Below the pieces are notes generated by a model that saw nothing but the letters and a program-made list of their open reading frames with translations, searched no databases and had not been told where the DNA came from. Shown here in pieces: positions 1 to 8,929 of a DNA stretch of 64,000 bases; position 1 is the first letter of the stretch, and each line of letters begins with the position of its first letter. The position numbers and the translations under genes are program-made. The stretch is taken from assembly GCF_030689305.1 (NCBI RefSeq), contig NZ_JAUYVM010000003.1:124001-188000 (forward strand), in the 5' to 3' direction. Source of the stretch: Vibrio penaeicida. Lineage in GTDB: Bacteria; Pseudomonadota; Gammaproteobacteria; Enterobacterales; Vibrionaceae.

Positions 1-101
1 ATTGGATAACCTTTACTGACGGTTCCGATTAAGCGTATACCGTTCGCAAGCCATAACAACGCAGCCACAATAGGAAGAACGATCAGCCATTGTATTATCA
101 T
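1..101 (-). CDS. N-terminus of a membrane protein, cut by the window edge
   Basis: Only the first 33 codons lie in the window. They read MIIQWLIVLPIVAALLWLAN and then GIRLIGTVSKGYP, which is one hydrophobic helix followed by a short polar turn, as at the start of a small inner-membrane protein. The ATG shares one base with the stop codon of the upstream MarR gene (TAATG arrangement), so the two are almost certainly co-transcribed and translationally coupled. This gene is therefore a likely target of that regulator. The family cannot be named from so short a piece. Confidence 0.6.
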   Translation of the reverse strand, partial: MIIQWLIVLPIVAALLWLANGIRLIGTVSKGYP

Positions 102-547
102 TATTCTTCCTTACTCTTGGTTTGGAGTTCTTTGGTGAGATGCCTAACAAGTGATAGAGCAGAGGCAATATCGGTTTCACATAGGTTGCTCGATACACCA
201 TCAAGCAGTTCTCGTTCCCGTTGTATTACCTGACAAATAACATCTCGACCCGACTCCGTTAACGTGATTAGGCTAGAACGCTTGTGTCGAGGGTTTGGGA
301 TTCTTTCAGTGCTTCCAGACGCAATTGTGTCGTTCACCATGACCTGAACATATTGTCGCTTGATATCAAGCCGTTGCGCTATTTCTGGCACCGTTAGCCC
401 GCCATGAATATAAAGAATCTCAAGCACAGCACGCATTCGAACCGTCAACCCAGTTCCTGCCAGCCCCTTTTCTACGACCTCTTCAGCCGCTTGCATCAAT
501 GGACGCGATGCCCATATCAATTCATACAGTTCTTTTGTCTTTTTCAT
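101..547 (-). CDS. MarR-family transcriptional regulator
   Basis: This is a 148-residue protein of normal MarR length. The winged-helix core spans about residues 35-105: LTVPEIAQRLDIKRQYVQ is the helix-turn-helix and NPRHKRSSLITLTESG is the typical wing. The flanking helices would form the dimer interface. MarR proteins bind inverted repeats as dimers and usually repress their own operon until a small phenolic or oxidising ligand is bound. Two inverted repeats lie directly upstream of the start codon (547-585), which supports autorepression. It is followed without a gap by a membrane protein gene running off the window. The ligand cannot be inferred. Confidence 0.9.
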   Translation of the reverse strand: MKKTKELYELIWASRPLMQAAEEVVEKGLAGTGLTVRMRAVLEILYIHGGLTVPEIAQRLDIKRQYVQVMVNDTIASGSTERIPNPRHKRSSLITLTESGRDVICQVIQRERELLDGVSSNLCETDIASALSLVRHLTKELQTKSKEE

Positions 548-585
548 GACATCATTAATGTCATATTGACAATGATGATGTCAAT
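547..585 (-). promoter_or_regulatory. Tandem palindromic operators of the MarR operon
   Basis: Two inverted repeats sharing the half-site TGACA lie immediately upstream of the MarR start codon. Positions 547-563 read TGACAT-N5-ATGTCA and abut the ATG. Positions 565-585 read ATTGACA-N7-TGTCAAT with perfect 7-base arms. The shared half-site and the promoter-proximal position fit binding by the MarR product itself. The regulator assignment is inference; the palindromes are seen directly. Confidence 0.6.
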
Positions 586-781
586 TGTTTTTGGTTGCTT
601 TTTGTTCAAACTGAATGGGCGTCACGTATTCACTGATCTAACGAATGAGTGATCACAAGTGCAGGACATAGAGCGGATTCTCTCCTTTGTGCTTCGTTAT
701 TGATGCTTTTAATTGTTATGTTATATTGTTACAAAGGTGTTGGGTGGATTTGTACCCAAGTAGTAAACGAGAACGAGTGGT

Positions 782-1219
782 ATGAAAGATACAAAAGGTG
801 TGTTCCGCAATTTAGAAAAAATGCTCCGACAAGCAAGTTGGTTTGATGACGATTGGGACATTTATAACCGCGGGGACTATCTTCAGCTCTACAAACAGAC
901 TTGGTTTAATCAAAATCAGGGCGGGATCCATTTCGAAACGTTTATCGAAGCGCCCCAAATAAAGCAGAAATCTTTCCCTGTATGCATGCACGCTGAAGAG
1001 GATTGCCCGTCACAATCTGAGTTTATTCGCCAATTTATGGAGCTGGAAGGAAAGCGCATAAACAGCTGGAAAGGGTATAAAACGCCGGATAGCAGTTATG
1101 GTATTTGTCAGCGTACATTGCCACTGAATTTCAAAAACCTAGAACAGCGCTTATTCGAAGAGTTTAATCGTCTTCGAGTTCTTGAAGAGAGCGTCGAGCA
1201 AGTACTCCTTAAACTCTGA
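782..1219 (+). CDS. Hypothetical protein, 145 residues
   Basis: I do not recognise a family. The protein is soluble, rich in aromatic and charged residues, and has no signal peptide or membrane segment. The first third contains WFDDDWDIYNRGDY, and the C-terminal 35 residues form an acidic amphipathic helix (NLEQRLFEEFNRLRVLEES). Three cysteines are present, in VCMHAEEDC and GICQ. The coding frame is open over its whole length with normal codon use. It lies about 100 bases upstream of a DUF1289 gene in the same direction, separated by a tandem repeat, so co-transcription is possible but not shown. Confidence 0.65.
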   Translation: MKDTKGVFRNLEKMLRQASWFDDDWDIYNRGDYLQLYKQTWFNQNQGGIHFETFIEAPQIKQKSFPVCMHAEEDCPSQSEFIRQFMELEGKRINSWKGYKTPDSSYGICQRTLPLNFKNLEQRLFEEFNRLRVLEESVEQVLLKL

Positions 1220-1238
1220 TATACCCAAGCTGTTTGAG

Positions 1239-1313
1239 GGCTTTAGAGCTTTATATTTATAGAGCTTTCTGGCTTTAGAGCCCTATGTTTATAGAGCTTT
1301 ATGGTTTTAGAGC
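1239..1313 (+). repeat. 32-bp tandem repeat, about 2.3 copies
   Basis: Two 32-base units start at 1239 and 1271 and a partial third starts at 1303. Each begins GGCTTTAGAGC or GGTTTTAGAGC and contains TTATAGAGCTTT. The copies differ at a few positions. The array fills the gap between the hypothetical gene and the DUF1289 gene and ends just before the start codon of the latter. Confidence 0.75.
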
Positions 1314-1321
1314 GTTAGGGC

Positions 1322-1555
1322 ATGGAAAGCGTTAGAACACCAACGAATGATGGTCAGGTTGAAGAAATGAAAAAGAGAAAAAGCCCCTGTATTGATATGT
1401 GCGATTTCTCGGGCACCAAGGGCTGGTGTTTGGGATGCGGCAGAACGCGAGAAGAATGCCAAAAGTGGAAATCAATGAAGCCTTATGCCGCTAAACTTCT
1501 TCAGAAGGAGCTGCAAAAAAGGATGTCGAAATTGAATGCCGAATCAAATAAATAA
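1322..1555 (+). CDS. DUF1289-family small cysteine-rich protein
   Basis: The protein has 77 residues with the DUF1289 signature SPCIDMCDFSGTKGWCLGCG followed by RTREECQKWKSM: four closely spaced cysteines, then the conserved R-T-x-E-E and W. The family is widespread in proteobacteria and is thought to bind a metal or Fe-S centre; its role is not established. The first 15 residues are not part of the usual family, so an internal ATG at 1370 (giving MKKRKSPC) is an alternative start. The upstream AGGG just before 1322 favours the longer form slightly. Confidence 0.8.
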   Translation: MESVRTPTNDGQVEEMKKRKSPCIDMCDFSGTKGWCLGCGRTREECQKWKSMKPYAAKLLQKELQKRMSKLNAESNK

Positions 1556-1710
1556 GCTCTCCATTAAACTAAACAAAAGCGCTGTTTTGTTCATAAGTTT
1601 TCATTTCTATTCATAGTTGCTCATGTCTGGGTAAATCTCTCGACTTCTATTGAACCAATCGATATTTTCACAGTCGACCTATTCTTATAATTAATAAAGA
1701 TACTTAGAAA

Positions 1711-4545
1711 ATGACATTTATGTTTACACAAACTAGTAAGCCTTTCGCTTTGCTGCTACTCGCGACATGTTCATTTTTTGCGCATTCCTCGCAACAAAAT
1801 GACGCTTTGTGGTATACGCCTACCGACATTCCCACGGACGAAACTGTTCAATTATCTAAGCTCGATAATGGCATGCGAGTCATCATGATCGACAACGACT
1901 TACCAAAACAAAGTATGTCGATACAGATGTACATTGATGCAGGCTCTCAACAAGATCCTCAACCCTATTCAGGGCTAGCGCATTTTTTAGAACACATGGC
2001 GTTTAACGGATCTACTCATGTAGAAGAAGGTGCAATGATCCCCATGTTGGAAAAGCACGGCCTTGCGTTTGGTGCCGACACCAATGCTTCGACAGATTTG
2101 GGGTACACCACATACGAGCTGGATTTACCTAAAGCCACACCAGAAGCCATCGAAACGGCACTATTCTTACTTCGCGAAACGGCGTCTGAGTTGACACTAT
2201 CACCAAGCGCTATTGAACGTGAACGAGGTGTTATCCAAGCGGAGCGTCGAGTTAGAGGAACTCGAGAACAGCAGCGCTACATAAATCGTATTCAATATCT
2301 ATTGGGCGATTCAAATGTTTATGAGCGACTGCCCATCGGCACTGAATCTTCCATAAACAAGATAAATCGGGATTCGCTGAAGTCATTCTACAAACGCTAC
2401 TACCGCCCTGAACACACCACATTGGTTGTATCTGGTGCAATCCACCAACATCAAATGATGAAAAAAGTCCAAGAGCACTTTGCAAGCTGGCAACCAAAAT
2501 CGTCAGGGCAAGCGATTGTGGACCCAACCATTACCTATTCCTTACCTAAAAAAACGGAAGCGTACGCCAACATTGACCCAAAAAATCGCTATATCGTTAT
2601 TGGGCTCAACTTCATCTCCCCAAGAGACAATGCGCCATATGGGAAAAAACAGCATCTTGAGTACCTGAATGAAATCATCGCTTTGAGAGCATTCAATCAC
2701 CGCCTTAAAAAGACAGTGGAGCGAAACGACGCAGATGGCAAACTTCGATACCCTGGTGCGTCATTGGAAGGGCAATCTGGTGTCGTCCGCATTCGCAACC
2801 TGTCGGTGATCACCGATGAAGGAGGGTGGCAACACGGGCTTCAAACCTTGAATCATACCCTTAAGCAAGCCACAACATTTGGGTTCAGTGAACGAGAGAT
2901 TCAACGTCAGATCGAGTCGTATGAGGGTGCGCTTGAGAATGAAGAAGAACAGCGTTTCAGCACCCATAACACCACTCTGTCTAACCGCGTGGTGAACGCT
3001 TTGGACTCTGGTGAACCTTTGGTGTCTGAACGGACGGTACGCCAATTGTTTGCAGAGATGAAATCGCAACTCACGGTCGAGTCCGTAAACCGCGCATTCC
3101 AAACCCACTGGTCTGACAGCGCAGCGCGCTTGTATCTGGATGATCGAAGCGCCCCTTCCAACATCAATAAGCAAATACTAGACGCATACCAAGCGATGCA
3201 ACAAGAAAAGGTGGAACCTTACAAAGAGCAAGAAAGCCAAGCTTTTGCTTATACCGACTTTGGCCCCGCTGGTAAGGTTACCGAACTCAAACCCACTCAA
3301 TTTGGTGATATAAAGCGCTATCAATTTGAGAATGGTGTGATGCTGAATGTGAAGCCAACGGATTTAGAAATAAACACCGTATACCTCACCATTAATTTTG
3401 GGCAGGGGGTGTTAGGGCTTAATGAACATGACGCGCCAATGGCGAGTGTATTTGCACCCGCAATGGTATTGAGTGGCGTAAACAAGCACACCATGGATGA
3501 ACTCCAAGAGATGTTTGGCGGCCGCTCCCTTTCTGCTTCGCTTAAAGCTCAATACAATAGTTTTGTTAGCGAAGTTGCGCTGGACTCATTAGATGTATTC
3601 GATCAACTGCGTTTTAGTGCGGCATTACTGACCGATAATGGGTATCGCAAAGAAGGCTGGGACTCAGCAGTGCGCCAGTATGCTGATTTTCTTGCCAGCT
3701 ACGAAAGCGAACCGAGCAGCGTACTGGGTAGACAATCTTCTGCCCTTCTCCATGGTGGCGATAGCCGATGGAGTGTTCACTCGCTTGAGCAAGTTCGTCG
3801 TTTAAGCATCAAAGACGCGAAATCTGTGCTCGACAAAGCCATTCAGAAGGGGCCAGTCGAGATTTCTTTAGTTGGTGATATTAGTTTGGAACAGGCCGTT
3901 CACTATGTAGCGAATACCTTTGGTGCGCTAGACATAAACGCGCAAGCGCCTGCCAAGCCATTCACTCTATCTCTGCCTGCATTCAAAACGGAGCCAGTGA
4001 CACTTTTCCATACTGGCGATGCAGAAAATGCCATTGTTTCGGCATACTGGAAGGTCTCTGATGGTTCAGATCCATTGCGAAACATTCGACACAGTGTTCT
4101 TCATAGTGTCCTTCAAAGCAAGGTGACCGAAACTATACGTGAGAAAATGGGAGTGGCTTACAGCCCAAGTGTGTACCTAGAACAATCGAATTGGTTAAAA
4201 GACTTTGGCTATATCAATATCGAAAGCCGCACCGCATTGAAAGATGTTGAGAAAGTAGAAGCCGTATATCAACAAATTTGGCAAGCGCTCCAAAAAGCAC
4301 CCATTAGCCAAGAAGAGCTAGAACGAGCAAAAGCACCGATTCTTGAGACATTGGCGCAAAAGCCACAATACAACCAATATTGGTCCAATGTAGCGTCGGT
4401 TGCTCAATCTCAACCTGCGTTAGTGGAAAATGAAGTGCTTTACATAGACGCTTTAAAATCGATCACAGTAGAAGACATTCAACGCCTCGCTCAATCAATC
4501 CCAGAAGATGAGTATTTATCGATTCGCGTGGTACCCAAACCGTAA
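1711..4545 (+). CDS. Secreted/periplasmic M16 family zinc metallopeptidase
   Basis: A 944-residue insulinase/pitrilysin-family protease. A signal peptide (about residues 1-26) precedes the mature protein. The inverted zinc motif HFLEH is at residues 91-95, with the distal glutamate ligand in ERGVIQAE about 75 residues later. The length fits the two-homologous-half architecture, with the second half lacking the metal motif, as in PqqL-like bacterial M16 enzymes. Such enzymes degrade peptides in the periplasm or outside the cell. An ATG three codons downstream is an alternative start. The gene is monocistronic and is followed at once by a rho-independent terminator. Confidence 0.92.
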   Translation: MTFMFTQTSKPFALLLLATCSFFAHSSQQNDALWYTPTDIPTDETVQLSKLDNGMRVIMIDNDLPKQSMSIQMYIDAGSQQDPQPYSGLAHFLEHMAFNGSTHVEEGAMIPMLEKHGLAFGADTNASTDLGYTTYELDLPKATPEAIETALFLLRETASELTLSPSAIERERGVIQAERRVRGTREQQRYINRIQYLLGDSNVYERLPIGTESSINKINRDSLKSFYKRYYRPEHTTLVVSGAIHQHQMMKKVQEHFASWQPKSSGQAIVDPTITYSLPKKTEAYANIDPKNRYIVIGLNFISPRDNAPYGKKQHLEYLNEIIALRAFNHRLKKTVERNDADGKLRYPGASLEGQSGVVRIRNLSVITDEGGWQHGLQTLNHTLKQATTFGFSEREIQRQIESYEGALENEEEQRFSTHNTTLSNRVVNALDSGEPLVSERTVRQLFAEMKSQLTVESVNRAFQTHWSDSAARLYLDDRSAPSNINKQILDAYQAMQQEKVEPYKEQESQAFAYTDFGPAGKVTELKPTQFGDIKRYQFENGVMLNVKPTDLEINTVYLTINFGQGVLGLNEHDAPMASVFAPAMVLSGVNKHTMDELQEMFGGRSLSASLKAQYNSFVSEVALDSLDVFDQLRFSAALLTDNGYRKEGWDSAVRQYADFLASYESEPSSVLGRQSSALLHGGDSRWSVHSLEQVRRLSIKDAKSVLDKAIQKGPVEISLVGDISLEQAVHYVANTFGALDINAQAPAKPFTLSLPAFKTEPVTLFHTGDAENAIVSAYWKVSDGSDPLRNIRHSVLHSVLQSKVTETIREKMGVAYSPSVYLEQSNWLKDFGYINIESRTALKDVEKVEAVYQQIWQALQKAPISQEELERAKAPILETLAQKPQYNQYWSNVASVAQSQPALVENEVLYIDALKSITVEDIQRLAQSIPEDEYLSIRVVPKP

Positions 4546-4551
4546 TGTAAC

Positions 4552-4575
4552 AAGGAGGCAATTGCCTCCTTTTGT
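4552..4575 (+). terminator. Rho-independent terminator after the M16 peptidase gene
   Basis: A perfect inverted repeat AAGGAGGCAATTGCCTCCTT, followed by TTG and more T, starts 6 bases after the stop codon. Confidence 0.85.
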
Positions 4576-4779
4576 TTATGTGGTGTGATGGAACGTTGTG
4601 ACGACGAAAACATTAGTCTAAGTTAATTCTATTTACCGTAAGCCAATAAACATTGACGAGAATGAAGTCTTCTAAATCTAGCAAAATAAAACCTGTTTTA
4701 TAAAAACTAATTGCATATATGGTTGGTTTTTATAAAATGCAGCCTCTGTAACTAAATGCTTGTTATTTATGAGGTACAA

Positions 4780-6240
4780 ATGGAAATGTATGATATTGCA
4801 ATTGTTGGGTTTGGAGCGACCGGAGTTGGTCTTTTGAATGAAATGCAAAACGAACTGTTCACCAAACGTCATTTAACTCCTTCAGTTGCTATATTCAACT
4901 CAAGTTCTAGTTTTGTAAAAGGTAAAGCTTTTGGAGATGCTGCTCCTGCTCATATAGTTAATACTCCACCTGAACTAATGTCAGCCTCTGCATTAGAACC
5001 AAACAGTTTCAGCCGCTGGTTGACGGAACAAACTAACGCGGCGCCCCAGTGGCCAACACGAGTGACTTTTGCGAAGTATTTGGAATATATATACGATGAT
5101 ATTAAAGCAGCAAATCTCATCCACTCTAAAGAATTTATGTCTGATGTTGTTGGTCTGATTAAAGAGGGTGGGCGATTTATCTTGACTCTAGAGGATGGGA
5201 AGACTATCTGCGCTCATGAAGTGGTCTTATGTCTAGGATCTATTAATGCTCAGAATTTTACAGAATTTTATGGTAATCATGGCTTTATAAAGCATCACTC
5301 TGAGTTTGAGCGAGTTCCAAGTAATCATATTCTTGTTGCTGGATCAGGGCTCACGGCCGTCGACGCATTTCGGCACATTGCTAAGAAACAGCAAGCAACA
5401 GTAAAGATGTTTTCTCGCAGTGGTCTAGCGCCTACCTGCTTGAGCGAAAGTAATCAATATGTACCCAAGCACCTCAGTTGGAATGCGCTTGTTCGCGAGA
5501 ATCATTTATCGCCGCTGAAAGCGTTTATGAAACTGCTTCTAGCGGAACATAGAGCACTTAAGGGAAATTCGGAATTTAGGTACGCAACTCGACTTTTACA
5601 TTCTGGGAAGCAAGCAGAATACTTTGATTACTTAAAAACTAGAGCCTTAAACGGGGACTTACCATGGCAAGATGTCTTGGTATCTACACGTTACTGGTTC
5701 CACAAACTTTGGAAAGCTATGCCTCTTAGTGAAAAATCAGAGTTTATGCGTCGCTTTGGTGCATTATGGTCTGCGTGGCGCCACCCAATTCCTATCGATT
5801 CGTTCTCTCAATTGGGAGGTGCTGTAAAAGATCACAAATTACAGTTTTACAAAGCATTATCAACTCCGCTCCATAAGAATGGAGTATTTGAAGTTTCAAC
5901 AACGAATGGAACACTAGTTTCGGATTCTTTGTGGGATGGAACTGGAGGCAATACAGTATTAAAAAATACGGAGAGTCGACTTTTACAACAAATGTTTAAA
6001 CAGGGATATGCAGAAGCCCACCCTTGTGGAGGACTCGTCATCAATCCTAAGACGTTTGAGATAATTGCTGATGGTAAAGCTATTGAAGGGCTATACAATA
6101 TAGGTCCACTCAACCGAGGGGTTCTATTCTCCACAAATGCTTATTGGTTTAACGCTCAATGCTCTGAAAAGTGGGCACATCAGTGGTTAAAACGCATCAC
6201 CATCAAAGAAGAATTAAGTAAAGAGACCCATTATTCATGA
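4780..6240 (+). CDS. FAD/NAD(P)-binding protein, YdhS-like
   Basis: The N-terminus MEMYDIAIVGFGATGVGLLN is a Rossmann dinucleotide-binding motif (GxGxxG-like, GFGATG). A second glycine motif, ILVAGSGLTAVDAF, lies near residue 190, so two nucleotide sites are likely, as in the NAD_binding_9/COG4529 family of YdhS-like proteins. VNTPPELMSA in the first third is also typical. The product would be a flavoprotein oxidoreductase of unknown substrate. The start at 4780 is chosen because GAGG lies 5 bases upstream; an in-frame ATG at 4756 has no comparable site. The stop overlaps the start of the AEC transporter gene, so the two form an operon and may act on the same compound. Confidence 0.82.
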   Translation: MEMYDIAIVGFGATGVGLLNEMQNELFTKRHLTPSVAIFNSSSSFVKGKAFGDAAPAHIVNTPPELMSASALEPNSFSRWLTEQTNAAPQWPTRVTFAKYLEYIYDDIKAANLIHSKEFMSDVVGLIKEGGRFILTLEDGKTICAHEVVLCLGSINAQNFTEFYGNHGFIKHHSEFERVPSNHILVAGSGLTAVDAFRHIAKKQQATVKMFSRSGLAPTCLSESNQYVPKHLSWNALVRENHLSPLKAFMKLLLAEHRALKGNSEFRYATRLLHSGKQAEYFDYLKTRALNGDLPWQDVLVSTRYWFHKLWKAMPLSEKSEFMRRFGALWSAWRHPIPIDSFSQLGGAVKDHKLQFYKALSTPLHKNGVFEVSTTNGTLVSDSLWDGTGGNTVLKNTESRLLQQMFKQGYAEAHPCGGLVINPKTFEIIADGKAIEGLYNIGPLNRGVLFSTNAYWFNAQCSEKWAHQWLKRITIKEELSKETHYS

Positions 6241-7100
6241 TGTCATTTATGCCATTTATTTATCTACTTGTTGGCTTCTGCGTCGGGAAAACGCGTCTGA
6301 ACCTTAAAGCGATAGCATCCCAAATTTTGACTAAATTGGTTATCCCATTGGTCATCATTTGGAATATCTCACTCCACTTAGAACAAATGGTGTGGGTGAT
6401 TGTGCTGACTTTTGTTATCACCTTAATATTATTTTTTGGTCAACAACGTTTCGGAAAAGATGCGGTGCGGAGTCTATGTTTTTGTTATTTGAACATAGGT
6501 TGGTTGGGGTTACCCATTGCCCATACGCTGTTTGGGGAAGAGGCAGCTAGATTTGTATTGGCGGTCTACATTGGTAGTTCAATTTTTGGCAATTCTATTG
6601 GAGCTAACTTCCTTTCTAAAACTCAGCGCTCTTTTATAACGATATTTAGGTCGCCTCCTGTCGTTGCACTTGTTGTTGGCTGTTTGCTCATCCCCTTTAA
6701 TCATTGGGTTGAAAGTTACGCTGGTTCAATTTATCAGGTAAGCAAATTTCTCATGAGTTTTCTAGGGATGATGGTACTAGGTATTTGGTTATCGGAGACT
6801 ACTTTAAAACGTTGCGACGCTTTGACTTACACCAAAACTTATCTTTTTCGTATTCTCATATTGGGAGTGGCGTTATTGATGGTAATGGTTACCTACTCAC
6901 AATTTGACACACACATAATGAGCGAGCAGATGTTATGGCTTTTCTTGATATGCCTCCTTCCGCCTGCTGCTAATATCATTGTTTTAGAAACATCTTATTT
7001 AGGCACGGGAACCAGTGCTGCTAGAATTTCAATAGAGACAGTTGCCAGCTTATTTGCTATTGCGGTTTATGGGGTAGTTCTCCATTATCTGCCTATTTAA
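6237..7100 (+). CDS. AEC-family (auxin efflux carrier) transporter
   Basis: A 287-residue, very hydrophobic protein with about ten predicted membrane helices, in the pattern of the AEC/COG0679 permeases. The N-terminal helix ends GFCVGKTRLNLKAIASQILTKLVIP, and the C-terminal half has LLPPAANIIVLETSYLGTGTSAA, the conserved P-A-A-N motif of the family. AEC proteins export organic anions or related small molecules. The ATG overlaps the TGA of the flavoprotein gene (ATGA), showing translational coupling; the next codon is also ATG and could be used. A terminator hairpin follows 34 bases after the stop. Confidence 0.88.
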   Translation: MMSFMPFIYLLVGFCVGKTRLNLKAIASQILTKLVIPLVIIWNISLHLEQMVWVIVLTFVITLILFFGQQRFGKDAVRSLCFCYLNIGWLGLPIAHTLFGEEAARFVLAVYIGSSIFGNSIGANFLSKTQRSFITIFRSPPVVALVVGCLLIPFNHWVESYAGSIYQVSKFLMSFLGMMVLGIWLSETTLKRCDALTYTKTYLFRILILGVALLMVMVTYSQFDTHIMSEQMLWLFLICLLPPAANIIVLETSYLGTGTSAARISIETVASLFAIAVYGVVLHYLPI

Positions 7101-7133
7101 TTTAAGCTTTTGATAGCAAGACATTTCTCATAA

Positions 7134-7158
7134 AAAGGAGGCATCAGCCTCCTTTCCC
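7134..7158 (+). terminator. Rho-independent terminator after the flavoprotein-AEC operon
   Basis: Stem AAGGAGGC / GCCTCCTT with an ATCA loop and a short T run. A near-identical hairpin occurs at 15796-15813, and similar ones are common at Vibrio gene ends. Confidence 0.8.
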
Positions 7159-7413
7159 ATTCCAATTTTAAGCAACGAAACCCTATCTACGGTTTGCCTC
7201 ACTCGTATTTGCCCCCCTTTTCAGCTAAAAATCGACAAACTTCAATCTCAAATTCTCTTGTTTGGCTTACTCACCCATTACCAATATCACACGGTAAGTT
7301 TATCAAGTGTTACTATCACTGCTCTGCATTTGAAATAGCCACAGTGCCCGATACTGTTTAAGACAATGTTGACCAAAAACTTTTTTAAAGATGTTAAATA
7401 GGAAGTTTGCTTT
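7159..7413. other. Intergenic stretch upstream of a small conserved gene
   Basis: No open reading frame of note and no clear promoter or operator could be recognised. The last 40 bases are A+T-rich and contain a weak AGGA-like ribosome site before the ATG at 7414. Confidence 0.5.
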
Positions 7414-7737
7414 ATGCGTAAATCAGATAAGAAGATCGAAAATCAAATTAGAGAGGTGTTAACCGAAGTTTGTGAAGATACGCTAAAAGGCTACGACGGT
7501 TTTCTTTGGGTGACTCATACGGTCAAATACTCTTCTTTTCCACAGAGCTTAAAAATCGTCTGCGTATTCGACACTATTCAAGATAGAGCGAACTTTTTAA
7601 TGGGAGAAGGGCAGCTTCATGTTTCAACAGCTATCCAAAAGGCGTTTAACAAGGTTGGGGTTCAGCTAAAAAACGTAGATAAGCTAATCAGTTACGATAT
7701 ACAGAAAAAGCGCGAGTCCGGTTATCAAAGAAAGTGA
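7414..7737 (+). CDS. Small conserved soluble protein, function unknown
   Basis: A 107-residue protein with no signal or membrane segment. The start IENQIREVLTEVCEDTLKGY is an amphipathic helix and is followed by a beta-rich part (FLWVTHTVKYSSFPQSLKIVCVFDT). From memory, related proteins in Vibrio and Shewanella are sometimes labelled Fis-family regulators, but I see no convincing helix-turn-helix, so I leave the function open. It stands alone between a terminator and a LysR gene 167 bases downstream. Confidence 0.65.
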   Translation: MRKSDKKIENQIREVLTEVCEDTLKGYDGFLWVTHTVKYSSFPQSLKIVCVFDTIQDRANFLMGEGQLHVSTAIQKAFNKVGVQLKNVDKLISYDIQKKRESGYQRK

Positions 7738-7904
7738 ATGGAGTTTAGAGTGAGAACCTAAGGCTTTATATAACGAATATTGATATAGAGCCTAGCGGTA
7801 TACCTGAGATGTCGTTCTCTGAACGATAGGGACACAAAGGGTGGCTTTCGATATAATCAGTATTTATTGAAAACGTATTTATTAATAATTATTGGTTTCT
7901 AACC

Positions 7905-8807
7905 ATGCTCAATCCTATTTGGCTTAACACTTTTAAAACACTAGTCGATGTCGGACATTTCACCAAAACGGCCGAGTTGCTCCACATGACGCAACCTGGG
8001 GTAAGCCAGCACATCAATAAACTAGAAGCTGCATGCGGTTATCCCCTAATAAAGAGATTTAACAAGAAGTTTGAGTTAACCATCTATGGGCGTAAAGTTT
8101 ACGACTATGCCGTCAAACACTTTGAAGAAGAGTTTGATTTATTACAGAATCTGGCACACGACGAACCTTTCCGAGGCCGCTGTACCATTGGCTGTTCGGG
8201 CACTTTCGCTTGGTTGATCTATTCAGATTTACTTTCTTTGCAAGCGAGTTATCCAGACTTATCCATTGAGTTAGAAGCCACACCAAACCAACGTATCTTT
8301 GAGCAGATACTGCAGGGAAAATTGGATATAGGTCTAGTAACAAAAGAACCCAATCCCAAATACTTTTCGAGCCGTGTTATTGGTGCGGAGTGTCTTGCTC
8401 TTGTACTACCGCTTTCCGCAGACGAAAGCTTGCCTATCAATGAATTATTAATGGAGTTAGGCGTAGTTCGTCACCCCGATCTGGCTCACTATTTCCAAAC
8501 TTATGTTAATCAAGCCAATAACGATTTGCTTCGTTTGGTCGATTTGGATGAGGTTTCTACACAAAGCTACATTAACCAAGTGCATCAAATATTAGTCCCT
8601 ATAGCGAAGGGCATTGGTTTTACAGTGGTTCCTCGATGGTGTGTCGACTTATTCGCCGCCAAAGAACAGTTAAAAATATTCAATATTACCGCAGAGAGGC
8701 AAGAGCCTGTGTACTTGGTTAGCAAACTTAATTCACCACTTGCTAAGCGTTATGAGCAAGTCATTAAAGTTATTGAGAACTCATTTGATATGGGTGAAGT
8801 GAGTTAA
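7905..8807 (+). CDS. LysR-family transcriptional regulator
   Basis: A 300-residue protein of normal LTTR length. The N-terminal winged helix-turn-helix is FTKTAELLHMTQPGVSQHINKLE (about residues 19-41), and the rest is the periplasmic-binding-protein-like effector domain (IGCSGTFAWLIYSDLL begins it). It is convergent with the VOC protein gene, sharing a bidirectional terminator. The target and inducer cannot be read from the context with certainty, though the VOC gene is the nearest candidate. Confidence 0.9.
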   Translation: MLNPIWLNTFKTLVDVGHFTKTAELLHMTQPGVSQHINKLEAACGYPLIKRFNKKFELTIYGRKVYDYAVKHFEEEFDLLQNLAHDEPFRGRCTIGCSGTFAWLIYSDLLSLQASYPDLSIELEATPNQRIFEQILQGKLDIGLVTKEPNPKYFSSRVIGAECLALVLPLSADESLPINELLMELGVVRHPDLAHYFQTYVNQANNDLLRLVDLDEVSTQSYINQVHQILVPIAKGIGFTVVPRWCVDLFAAKEQLKIFNITAERQEPVYLVSKLNSPLAKRYEQVIKVIENSFDMGEVS

Positions 8808-8886
8808 GAACCACTATTCAGAAGATATTTGCGTTATACCCTTATATGTAATGGTTCTGGCTAGATCTTACCTAGGAATGAACACA

Positions 8887-8914
8887 AAAAGGTTGGCATA
8901 ACAGCCAACCTTTT
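8887..8914. terminator. Bidirectional terminator between LysR and VOC genes
   Basis: Perfect 11-base stem AAAAGGTTGGC / GCCAACCTTTT with a 6-base loop. A and T runs on both sides let it serve both converging genes. Confidence 0.85.
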
Positions 8915-8929
8915 GCTTTACGTGTTTAC

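Noticed and set aside
649..846. 65-residue open frame upstream of the first hypothetical gene
   Set aside because: Overlaps the start of the better-supported gene at 782 and has no features beyond one hydrophobic stretch.
2761..3174. Long antisense frames inside the M16 peptidase gene
   Set aside because: They lie wholly within a strongly supported gene and have no family features; treated as shadows.
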